DNA of 64,000 nt from Glandiceps talaboti (lineage: Eukaryota; Hemichordata; Enteropneusta; Spengelidae): the NCBI RefSeq assembly GCF_964340395.1, contig NC_135555.1, positions 5,313,001 to 5,377,000 of the forward strand. The letters are read 5' to 3'. Position numbers and translations under genes: made by a program. Of this stretch, positions 12,401 through 24,400 are shown in pieces; positions within the stretch are counted from its first letter, which is position 1, and the number at the start of each line of letters is the position of its first letter. The notes beneath the pieces were generated by a model. The model was not told where the DNA came from, searched no databases, and saw only the letters and a list, made by a program, of their open reading frames with translations.

Positions 12401-15400
12401 CAGATGTCTCCAATTCTGTTGTTGTTGTTGCAGTAACAGTTGTTAGGCTTGGAGTTGTTGGAAAAGCAGAAGTTGTGGCCTCTTCTGTTGTTGTTGTTGT
12501 TGTTGCCAAGATTGTTGTCTTAGAAGGTGTTGTCGGTACAGTAGTTGTGAAATTGAATGTTGTGAACTCCGTTTCTACAGTGGTGGGGAAACCAGTTGTA
12601 GTAGTAACAGCAGGCTGTGATGTTTCAGCTGGAGTTGTTGTTGTCAAAACTGTTGTTGCACTAGGTGTTGTTGGCAAAGCAGTGGTTACATTCAAGGTAG
12701 TCAGTTCTGTCTGTGTGGTAGTTGGTATAGTGGAAGCTGTAAGAGTGGCTGGTGTTGTTGCTGCTTCTGTGCTTGTTTCCAAGACTGTTGTGGGACTAGT
12801 AGTTGTGAGGGAAGATGTTGTCAATTCCTCTTCTGTAGTAGTTGGCACACTAGTAGTTGTTAGTGTTGGTGCAGATGTCTCCAATTCTGTTGTTGTTGTT
12901 GTTGCAGTAACAGTTGTTAGGCTTGGAGTTGTTGGTAAAGCAGGAGTTGTGGCCTCTTCTGTTGTTGTTGTTGCCAGGATTGTTGTCTTAGAAGGTGTTG
13001 TCGGTACAGTAGTTGTGAAATTGAATGTTGTGAACTCCGTTTCTATAGTGGTGGGCAAACCAGTTGTAGTAGTAACAGCAGGTTGTGATGTTTCAGCTGG
13101 AGTTGTTGTTGTCAAAACTGTTGTTGCACTAGGTGTTGTTGGCAAAGCAGTGGTTACATTCAAGGTAGTCAGTTCCGTCTGTGGGGTAGTTGGTATAGTG
13201 GAAGCTGTAAGAGTGGCTGGTGTTGTTGCTGCTTCTGTGGTTGTTTCCAAGACTGTTGTGGGACTAGTAGTTGTGAGAGAAGATGTTGTCAATTCCTCCT
13301 CTGTAGTAGTTGGCACACTAGTAGTTGTTAGTGTTGGTGCAGATGTCTCCAATTCTGTTGTTGTTGTTGCTACAGTAACAGTTGTTAGGCTTGGAGTTGT
13401 TGGTAAAGCAGAAGTTGTGGCCTCTTCTGTTGTTGTTGTTGCAAAGATTGTTGTCTCAGAAGGTGTTGTCGGTACAGTAGTTGTGAAATTGAATGTTGTG
13501 AACTCCGTTTCTACATTGGTGGGCAAACCAGTTGTAGTAGTAACAGCAGGTTGTGATGTTTCAGCTGGAGTTGTTGTTGTCAAAACTGTTGTTGCACTAG
13601 GTGTTGTTGGCAAAGCAGTGGTTACATTCAAGGTAGTCAGTTCCGTCTGTGTGGTAGTTGGTATAGTGGAAGCTGTAAGAGTGGCTGGTGTTGTTGCTGC
13701 TTCTGTGGTTGTTTCCAAGACTGTTGTGGGACTAGTAGTTGTGAGAGAAGATGTTGTCAATTCCTCCTCTGTAGTAGTTGGCACACTAGTAGTTGTTAGT
13801 GTTGGTGCAGACGTCTCCAATTCTGTTGTTGTTGTTGTTGTTGCAGTAACAGTTGTTAGGCTTGGAGTTGTTGGAAAAGCAGAAGTTGTGGCCTCTTCTG
13901 TTGTTGTTGTTGTTGCCAAGATTGTTGTCTTAGAAGGTGTTGTCGGTACAGTAGTTGTGAAATTGAATGTTGTGAACTCCGTTTCTACAGTGGTGGGGAA
14001 ACCAGTTGTAGTAGTAACAGCAGGCTGTGATGTTTCAGCTGGAGTTGTTGTTGTCAAAACTGTTGTTGCACTAGGTGTTGTTGGCAAAGCAGTGGTTACA
14101 TTCAAGGTAGTCAGTTCTGTCTGTGTGGTAGTTGGTATAGTGGAAGCTGTAAGAGTGGCTGGTGTTGTTGCTGCTTCTGTGGTTGTTTCCAAGACTGTTG
14201 TGGGACTAGTAGTTGTGAGAGAAGATGTTGTCAATTCCTCCTCTGTAGTAGTTGGCACACTAGTAGTTGTTAGTGTTGGTGCAGACGTCTCCAATTCTGT
14301 TGTTGTTGTTGTTGCAGTAACAGTTGTTAGGCTTGGAGTTGTTGGTAAAGCAGAAGTTGTGGCCTCTTCTGTTGTTGTTGTTGCCAGGACTGTTGTCTTA
14401 GAAGGTGTTGTCGGTACAGTAGTTGTGAAATTGAATGTTGTGAACTCCGTTTCTACAGTGGTGGGCAAACCAGTTGTAGTAGTAACAGCAGGTTGTGATG
14501 TTTCAGCTGGAGTTGTTGTTGTCAAAACTGTTGTTGCACTAGGTGTTGTTGGCAAAGCAGTGGTTACATTCAAGGTAGTCATTTCCGTCTGTGTGGTAGT
14601 TGGTATAGTGGAAGCTGTAAGAGTGGCTGGTGTTGTTGCTGCTTCTGTGGTTGTTTCCAAGACTGTTGTGGGACTAGTAGTTGTGAGAGAAGAGGTTGTC
14701 AATTCCTCCTCTGTAGTAGTTGGGACACTAGTAGTTGGTAGTGTTGGTGCAGATGTCTCCAATTCTGTTGTTGTTGTTGTTGTTGCAGTAACAGTTGTTG
14801 GAAAAGCAGAAGTTGTGGCCTCTTCTGTTGTTGTTGTTGCCAAGACTGTTGTCTTAGAAGGTGTTGTCGGTACAGTAGTTGTGAAATTGAATGTTGTGAA
14901 CTCCGTTTCTACAGTGGTGGGCAAACCAGTTGTAGTAGTAACAGCAGGTTGTGATGTTTCAGCTGGAGTTGTTGTTGTCAAAACTGTTGTTGCACTAGGT
15001 GTTGTTGGCAAAGCAGTGGTTACATTCAAGGTAGTCAGTTCCGTCTGTGTGGTAGTTGGTGTAGTGGAAGCTGTAAGAGTGGCTGGTGTTGTTGCTGCTT
15101 CTGTGGTTGTTTCCAAGACTGTTGTGGGACTAGTAGTTGTGAGAGAAGATGTTGTCAATTCCTCCTCTGTAGTAGTTGGCACACTAGTAGTTGTTAGTAT
15201 TGGTGCAGATGTCTCCAATTCTGTTGTTGTTGTTGCAGTAACAGTTGTTAGGCTTGGAGTTGTTGGTAAAGCAGAAGTTGTGGCCTCTTCTGTTGTTGTT
15301 GTTGCCAGGACTGTTGTCTTAGAAGGTGTTGTCGGTACAGTAGTTGTGAAATTGAATGTTGTGAACTCCGTTTCTATAGTGGTGGGCAAACCAGTTGTAG

Positions 15401-18400
15401 TAGTAACAGCAGGTTGTGATGTTTCAGCTGGAGTTGTTGTTGTCAAAACTGTTGTTGCACTAGGTGTTGTTGGCAAAGCAGTGGTTACATTCACGCTAGT
15501 CAGTTCCGTCTGTGTGGTAGTTGGTATAGTGGAAGCTGTAAGAGTGGCTGGTGTTGTTGCTGCTTCTGTGGTTGTTTCCAAGACTGTTGTGGGACTAGTA
15601 GTTGTGAGAGAAGATGTTGTCAATTCCTCCTCTGTAGTAGTTGGCACACTAGTAGTTGTTAGTGTTGGTGCAGATGTCTCCAATTCTGTTGTTGTTGTTG
15701 CAGTAACAGTTGTTAGGCTTGGAGTTGTTGGAAAAGCAGAAGTTGTGGCCTCTTCTGTTGTTGTTGTTGTTGTTGCCAAGATTGTTGTCTTAGAAGGTGT
15801 TGTCGGTACAGTAGTTGTGAAATTGAATGTTGTGAACTCCGTTTCTACAGTGGTGGGGAAACCAGTTGTAGTAGTAACAGCAGGCTGTGATGTTTCAGCT
15901 GGAGTTGTTGTTGTCAAAACTGTTGTTGCACTAGGTGTTGTTGGCAAAGCAGTGGTTACATTCAAGGTAGTCAGTTCTGTCTGTGTGGTAGTTGGTATAG
16001 TGGAAGCTGTAAGAGTGGCTGGTGTTGTTGCTGCTTCTGTGCTTGTTTCCAAGACTGTTGTGGGACTAGTAGTTGTGAGGGAAGATGTTGTCAATTCCTC
16101 TTCTGTAGTAGTTGGCACACTAGTAGTTGTTAGTGTTGGTGCAGATGTCTCCAATTCTGTTGTTGTTGTTGTTGCAGTAACAGTTGTTAGGCTTGGAGTT
16201 GTTGGTAAAGCAGGAGTTGTGGCCTCTTCTGTTGTTGTTGTTGCCAGGATTGTTGTCTTAGAAGGTGTTGTCGGTACAGTAGTTGTGAAATTGAATGTTG
16301 TGAACTCCGTTTCTATAGTGGTGGGCAAACCAGTTGTAGTAGTAACAGCAGGTTGTGATGTTTCAGCTGGAGTTGTTGTTGTCAAAACTGTTGTTGCACT
16401 AGGTGTTGTTGGCAAAGCAGTGGTTACATTTAAGGTAGTCAGTTCCGTCTGTGTGGTAGTTGGTATAGTGGAAGCTGTAAAAGTGGCTGGTGTTGTTGCT
16501 GCTTCTGTGGTTGTTTCCAAGACTGTTGTGGGACTAGTAGTTATGAGAGAAGATGTTGTCAATTCCTCCTCTGTAGTAGTTGGCACACTAGTAGTTGTTA
16601 GTGTTGGTGCAGATGTCTCCAATTCTGTTGTTGTTGTTGTTGTTGCAGTAACAGTTGTTAGGCTTGGAGTTGTTGGTAAAGCAGAAGTTGTGGCCTCTTC
16701 TGTTGTTGTTGTTGCCAGGACTGTTGTCTTAGAAGGTGTTGTCGGTACAGTAGTTGTGAAATTGAATGTTGTGAACTCCGTTTCTATAGTGGTGGGCAAA
16801 CCAGTTGTAGTAGTAACAGCAGGTTGTGATGTTTCAGCTGGAGTTGTTGTTGTCAAAACTGTTGTTGCACTAGGTGTTGTTGGCAAAGCAGTGGTTACAT
16901 TCAAGGTAGTCAGTTCCGTCTGTATGGTAGTTGGTATAGTGGAAGCTGTAAGAGTGGCTGATGTTGTTGCTGCTTCTGTAGTTGTTTCCAAGACTGTTGT
17001 GGGACTAGTAGTTGTGAGAGAAGATGTTGTCAATTCCTCCTCTGTAGTAGTTGGCACACTAGTAGTTGTTAGTGTTGTTGCAGATGTCTCCAATTCTGTT
17101 GTTGTTGTTGCTACAGTAACAGTTGTTAGGCTTGGAGTTGTTGGTAAAGCAGAAGTTGTGGCCTCTTCTGTTGTTGTTGTTGCAAAGATTGTTGTCTCAG
17201 AAGGTGTTGTCGGTACAGTAGTTGTGAAATTGAATGTTGTGAACTCCGTTTCTACAGTGGTGGGCAAACCAGTTGTAGTAGTAACAGCAGGTTGTGATGT
17301 TTCAGCTGGAGTTGTTGTTGTCAAAACTGTTGTTGCACTAGGTGTTGTTGGCAAAGCAGTGGTTACATTCAAGGTAGTCAGTTCCGTCTGTGTGGTAGTT
17401 GGTATAGTGGAAGCTGTAAGAGTGGCTGGTGTTGTTGCTGCTTCTGTGGTTGTTTCCAAGACTGTTGTGGGACTAGTAGTTGTGAGAGAAGATGTTGTCA
17501 ATTCCTCCTCTGTAGTAGTTGGCACACTAGTAGTTGTTAGTGTTGGTGCAGATGTCTCCAATTCTGTTGTTGTTGTTGCTACAGTAACAGTTGTTAGGCT
17601 TGGAGTTGTTGGTAAAGCAGAAGTTGTGGCCTCTTCTGTTGTTGTTGTTACAAAGATTGTTGTCTCAGAAGGTGTTGTCGGTACAGTAGTTGTGAAATTG
17701 AATGTTGTGAACTCCGTTTCTACAGTGGTGGGCAAACCTGTTGTAGTAGTAACAGCAGGTTGTGATGTTTCAGCTGGAGTTGTTGTTGTCAAAACTGTTG
17801 TTGCACTAGGTGTTGTTGGCAAAGCAGTGGTTACATTCAAGGTAGTCAGTTCCGTCTGTGTGGTAGTTGGTATAGTGGAAGCTGTAAGAGTGGCTGGTGT
17901 TGTTGCTGCTTCTGTGGTTGTTTCCAAGACTGTTGTGGGACTAGTAGTTGTGAGAGAAGATGTTGTCAATTCCTCCTCTGTAGTAGTTGGCACACTAGTA
18001 GTTGTTAGTGTTGGTGCAGATGTCTCCAATTCTGTTGTTGTTGTTGCTACAGTAACAGTTGTTAGGCTTGGAGTTGTTGGTAAAGCAGAAGTTGTGGCCT
18101 CTTCTGTTGTTGTTGTTGCAAAGATTGTTGTCTCAGAAGGTGTTGTCGGTACAGTAGTTGTGAAATTGAATGTTGTGAACTCCGTTTCTACAGTGGTGGG
18201 CAAACCAGTTGTAGTAGTAACAGCAGGTTGTGATGTTTCAGCTGGAGTTGTTGTTGTCAAAACTGTTGTTGCACTAGGTGTTGTTAGCAAAGCAGTGGTT
18301 ACATTCAAGGTAGTCAGTTCCGTCTGTGTGGTAGTTGGTATAGTGGAAGCTGTAAGAGTGGCTGGTGTTGTTGCTGCTTCTGTGGTTGTTTCCAAGACTG

Positions 18401-21400
18401 TTGTGGGACTAGTAGTTGTGAGAGAAGATGTTGTCAATTCCTCCTCTGTAGTAGTTGGCACACTAGTAGTTGTTAGTATTGGTGCAGATGTCTCCAATTC
18501 TGTTGTTGTTGTTGCAGTAACAGTTGTTAGGCTTGCAGTTGTTGGTAAAGCAGAAGTTGTGGCCTCTTCTGTTGTTGTTGTTGCCAGGACTGTTGTCTTA
18601 GAAGGTGTTGTCGGTACAGTAGTTGTGAAATTGAATGTTGTGAACTCCGTTTCTACAGTGGTGGGCAAACCAGTTGTAGTAGTAACAGCAGGTTGTGATG
18701 TTTCAGCTGGAGTTGTTGTTGTCAAAACTGTTGTTGCACTAGGTGTTGTTGGCAAAGCAGTGGTTACATTCAAGCTAGTCAGTTCCGTCTGTGTGGTAGT
18801 TGGTATAGTGGAAGCTGTAAGAGTGGCTGGTGTTGTTGCTGCTTCTGTGGTTGTTTCCAAGACTGTTGTGGGACTAGTAGTTGTGAGAGAAGATGTTGTC
18901 AATTCCTCCTCTGTAGTAGTTGGCACACTAGTAGTTGTTAGTGTTGGTGCAGACATCTCCAATTCTGTTGTTGTTGTTGCAGTAACAGTTGTTAGGCTTG
19001 GAGTTGTTGGAAAAGCAGAAGTTGTGGCCTCTTCTGTTGTTGTTGTTGTTGCCAAGATTGTTGTCTTAGAAGGTGTTGTCGGTACAGTAGTTGTGAAATT
19101 GAATGTTGTGAACTCCGTTTCTACAGTGGTGGGGAAACCAGTTGTAGTAGTAACAGCAGGCTGTGATGTTTCAGCTGAAGTTGTTGTTGTCAAAACTGTT
19201 GTTGCACTAGGTGTTGTTGGCAAAGCAGTGGTTACATTCAAGGTAGTCAGTTCTGTCTGTGTTATAGTTGGTATAGTGGAAGCTGTAAGAGTGGCTGGTG
19301 TTGTTGCTGCTTCTGTGGTTGTTTCCAAGACTGTTGTGGGACTAGTAGTTGTGAGAGAAGATGTTGTCAATTCCTCCTCTGTAGTAGTTGGCACACTAGT
19401 AGTTGTTAGTGTTGGTGCAGATGTCTCCAATTCTGTTGTTGTTGTTGTTGTTGTTGTTGCAGTAACAGTTGTTAGGCTTGGAGTTGTTGGTAAAGCAGAA
19501 GTTGTGGCCTCTTCTGTTGTTGTTGTTGCCAGGACTGTTGTCTTAGAAGGTGTTGTCGGTACAGTAGTTGTGAAATTGAATGTTGTGAACTCCGTTTCTA
19601 TAGTGGTGGGCAAACCAGTTGTAGTAGTAACAGCAGGTTGTGATGTTTCAGCTGGAGTTGTTGTTGTCAAAACTGTTGTTGCACTAGGTGTTGTTGGCAA
19701 AGCAGTGGTTACATTCAAGGTAGTCAGTTCCGTCTGTGTGGTAGTTGGTATAGTGGAAGCTGTAAGAGTGGCTGGTGTTGTTGCTGCTTCTGTGGTTGTT
19801 TCCAAGACTGTTGTGGGACTAGTAGTTGTTAGAGAAGATGTTGTCAATTCCTCCTCTGTAGTAGTTGGCACACTAGTAGTTGTTAGTATTGGTGCAGATG
19901 TCTCCAATTCTGTTGTTGTTGTTGCAGTAACAGTTGTTAGGCTTGGAGTTGTTGGTAAAGCAGAAGTTGTGGCCTCTTCTGTTGTTGTTGTTGCCATGAC
20001 TGTTGTCTTAGAAGGTGTTGTCGGTACAGTAGTTGTGAAATTGAATGTTGTGAACTCCGTTTCTACAGTGGTGGGCAAACCAGTTGTAGTAGTAACAGCA
20101 GGTTGTGATGTTTCAGCTGGAGTTGTTGTTGTCAAAACTGTTGTTGCACTAGGTGTTGTTGGCAAAGCAGTGGTTACATTCAAGCTAGTCAGTTCCGTCT
20201 GTGTGGTAGTTGGTATAGTGGAAGCTGTAAGAGTGGCTGGTGTTGTTGCTGCTTCTGTGGTTGTTTCCAAGACTGTTGTGGGACTAGTAGTTGTGAGAGA
20301 AGATGTTGTCAATTCCTCCTCTGTAGTAGTTGGCACACTAGTAGTTGTTAGTGTTGGTGCAGACGTCTCCAATTCTGTTGTTGTTGTTGCAGTAACAGTT
20401 GTTAGGCTTGGAGTTGTTGGAAAAGCAGAAGTTGTGGCCACTTCTGTTGTTGTTGTTGTTGCCAAGATTGTTGTCTTAGAAGGTGTTGTCGGTACAGTAG
20501 TTGTGAAATTGAATGTTGTGAACTCCGTTTCTACAGTGGTGGGGAAACCAGTTGTAGTAGTAACAGCAGGCTGTGATGTTTCAGCTGGAGTTGTTGTTGT
20601 CAAAACTGTTGTTGCACTAGGTGTTGTTGGCAAAGCAGTGGTTACATTCAAGGTAGTCAGTTCTGTCTGTGTTATAGTTGGTATAGTGGAAGCTGTAAGA
20701 GTGGCTGGTGTTGTTGCTGCTTCTGTGGTTGTTTCCAAGACTGTTGTGGGACTAGTAGTTGTGAGAGAAGATGTTGTCAATTCCTCCTCTGTAGTAGTTG
20801 GCACACTAGTAGTTGTTAGTGTTGGTGCAGATGTCTCCAATTCTGATGTTGTTGTTGTTGTTGTTGTTGTTGTTGCAGTAACAGTTGTTAGGCTTGGAGT
20901 TGTTGGTAAAGCAGAAGTTGTGGCCTCTTCTGTTGTTGTTGTTGCCAGGACTGTTGTCTTAGAAGGTGTTGTCGGTACAGTAGTTGTGAAATTGAATGTT
21001 GTGAACTCCGTTTCTATAGTGGTGGGCAAACCAGTTGTAGTAGTAACAGCAGGTTGTGATGTTTCAGCTGGAGTTGTTGTTGTCAAAACTGTTGTTGCAC
21101 TAGGTGTTGTTGGCAAAGCAGTGGTTACATTCAAGGTAGTCAGTTCCGTCTGTGTGGTAGTTGGTATAGTGGAAGCTGTAAGAGTGGCTGGTGTTGTTGC
21201 TGCTTCTGTGGTTGTTTCCAAGACTGTTGTGGGACTAGTAGTTGTGAGAGAAGATGTTGTCAATTCCTCCTCTGTAGTAGTTGGCACACTAGTAGTTGTT
21301 AGTATTGGTGCAGATGTCTCCAATTCTGTTGTTGTTGTTGCAGTAACAGTTGTTAGGCTTGGAGTTGTTGGTAAAGCAGAAGTTGTGGCCTCTTCTGTTG

Positions 21401-24400
21401 TTGTTGTTGCCAGGACTGTTGTCTTAGAAGGTGTTGTCGGTACAGTAGTTGTGAAATTGAATGTTGTGAACTCCGTTTCTATAGTGGTATGCAAACCAGT
21501 TGTAGTAGTAACAGCAGGCTGTGATGTTTCAGCTGAAGTTGTTGTTGTCAAAACTGTTGTTGCACTAGGTGTTGTTGGCAAAGCAGTGGTTACATTCAAG
21601 GTAGTCAGTTCTGTCTGTGTTATAGTTGGTATAGTGGAAGCTGTAAGAGTGGCTGGTGTTGTTGCTGCTTCTGTGGTTGTTTCCAAGACTGTTGTGGGAC
21701 TAGTAGTTGTGAGAGAAGATGTTGTCAATTCCTCCTCTGTAGTAGTTGGCACACTAGTAGTTGTTAGTGTTGGTGCAGATGTCTCCAATTCTGTTGTTGT
21801 TGTTGCAGTAACAGTTGTTAGGCTTGGAGTTGTTGGTAAAGCAGAAGTTGTGGCCTCTTCTGTTGTTGTTGTTGCCATGACTGTTGTCTTAGAAGGTGTT
21901 GTCGGTACAGTAGTTGTGAAATTGAATGTTGTGAACTCCGTTTCTACAGTGGTGGGCAAACCAGTTGTAGTAGTAACAGCAGGTTGTGATGTTTCAGCTG
22001 GAGTTGTTGTTGTCAAAACTGTTGTTGCACTAGGTGTTGTTGGCAAAGCAGTGGTTACATTCAAGGTAGTCAGTTCCGTCTGTGTGGTAGTTGGTATAGT
22101 GGAAGCTGTAAGAGTGGCTGGTGTTGTTGCTGCTTCTGTGGTTGTTTCCAAGACTGTTGTGGGACTAGTAGTTGTTAGAGAAGATGTTGTCAATTCCTCC
22201 TCTGTAGTAGTTGGCACACTAGTAGTTGTTAGTATTGGTGCAGATGTCTCCAATTCTGTTGTTGTTGTTGCAGTAACAGTTGTTAGGCTTGGAGTTGTTG
22301 GTAAAGCAGAAGTTGTGGCCTCTTCTGTTGTTGTTGTTGCCATGACTGTTGTCTTAGAAGGTGTTGTCGGTACAGTAGTTGTGAAATTGAATGTTGTGAA
22401 CTCCGTTTCTATAGTGGTGGGCAAACCAGTTGTAGTAGTAACAGCAGGTTGTGATGTTTCAGCTGGAGTTGTTGTTGTCAAAACTGTTGTTGCACTAGGT
22501 GTTGTTGGCAAAGCAGTGGTTACATTCAAGCTAGTCAGTTCCGTCTGTGTGGTAGTTGGTATAGTGGAAGCTGTAAGAGTGGCTGGTGTTGTTGCTGCTT
22601 CTGTGGTTGTTTCCAAGACTGTTGTGGGACTAGTAGTTGTGAGAGAAGATGTTGTCAATTCCTCCTCTGTAGTAGTTGGCACACTAGTAGTTGTTAGTGT
22701 TGGTGCAGACGTCTCCAATTCTGTTGTTGTTGTTGCAGTAACAGTTGTTAGGCTTGGAGTTGTTGGAAAAGCAGAAGTTGTGGCCACTTCTGTTGTTGTT
22801 GTTGTTGCCAAGATTGTTGTCTTAGAAGGTGTTGTCGGTACAGTAGTTGTGAAATTGAATGTTGTGAACTCCGTTTCTACAGTGGTGGGGAAACCAGTTG
22901 TAGTAGTAACAGCAGGCTGTGATGTTTCAGCTGGAGTTGTTGTTGTCAAAACTGTTGTTGCACTAGGTGTTGTTGGCAAAGCAGTGGTTACATTCAAGGT
23001 AGTCAGTTCTGTCTGTGTTATAGTTGGTATAGTGGAAGCTGTAAGAGTGGCTGGTGTTGTTGCTGCTTCTGTGGTTGTTTCCAAGACTGTTGTGGGACTA
23101 GTAGTTGTGAGAGAAGATGTTGTCAATTCCTCCTCTGTAGTAGTTGGCACACTAGTAGTTGTTAGTGTTGGTGCAGATGTCTCCAATTCTGATGTTGTTG
23201 TTGTTGTTGTTGTTGTTGTTGCAGTAACAGTTGTTAGGCTTGGAGTTGTTGGTAAAGCAGAAGTTGTGGCCTCTTCTGTTGTTGTTGTTGCCAGGACTGT
23301 TGTCTTAGAAGGTGTTGTCGGTACAGTAGTTGTGAAATTGAATGTTGTGAACTCCGTTTCTATAGTGGTGGGCAAACCAGTTGTAGTAGTAACAGCAGGT
23401 TGTGATGTTTCAGCTGGAGTTGTTGTTGTCAAAACTGTTGTTGCACTAGGTGTTGTTGGCAAAGCAGTGGTTACATTCAAGGTAGTCAGTTCCGTCTGTG
23501 TGGTAGTTGGTATAGTGGAAGCTGTAAGAGTGGCTGGTGTTGTTGCTGCTTCTGTGGTTGTTTCCAAGACTGTTGTGGGACTAGTAGTTGTGAGAGAAGA
23601 TGTTGTCAATTCCTCCTCTGTAGTAGTTGGCACACTAGTAGTTGTTAGTATTGGTGCAGATGTCTCCAATTCTGTTGTTGTTGTTGCAGTAACAGTTGTT
23701 AGGCTTGGAGTTGTTGGTAAAGCAGAAGTTGTGGCCTCTTCTGTTGTTGTTGTTGCCAGGACTGTTGTCTTAGAAGGTGTTGTCGGTACAGTAGTTGTGA
23801 AATTGAATGTTGTGAACTCCGTTTCTATAGTGGTATGCAAACCAGTTGTAGTAGTAACAGCAGGCTGTGATGTTTCAGCTGAAGTTGTTGTTGTCAAAAC
23901 TGTTGTTGCACTAGGTGTTGTTGGCAAAGCAGTGGTTACATTCAAGGTAGTCAGTTCTGTCTGTGTTATAGTTGGTATAGTGGAAGCTGTAAGAGTGGCT
24001 GGTGTTGTTGCTGCTTCTGTGGTTGTTTCCAAGACTGTTGTGGGACTAGTAGTTGTGAGAGAAGATGTTGTCAATTCCTCCTCTGTAGTAGTTGGCACAC
24101 TAGTAGTTGTTAGTGTTGGTGCAGATGTCTCCAATTCTGTTGTTGTTGTTGCAGTAACAGTTGTTAGGCTTGGAGTTGTTGGTAAAGCAGAAGTTGTGGC
24201 CTCTTCTGTTGTTGTTGTTGCCATGACTGTTGTCTTAGAAGGTGTTGTCGGTACAGTAGTTGTGAAATTGAATGTTGTGAACTCCGTTTCTACAGTGGTG
24301 GGCAAACCAGTTGTAGTAGTAACAGCAGGTTGTGATGTTTCAGCTGGAGTTGTTGTTGTCAAAACTGTTGTTGCACTAGGTGTTGTTGGCAAAGCAGTGG

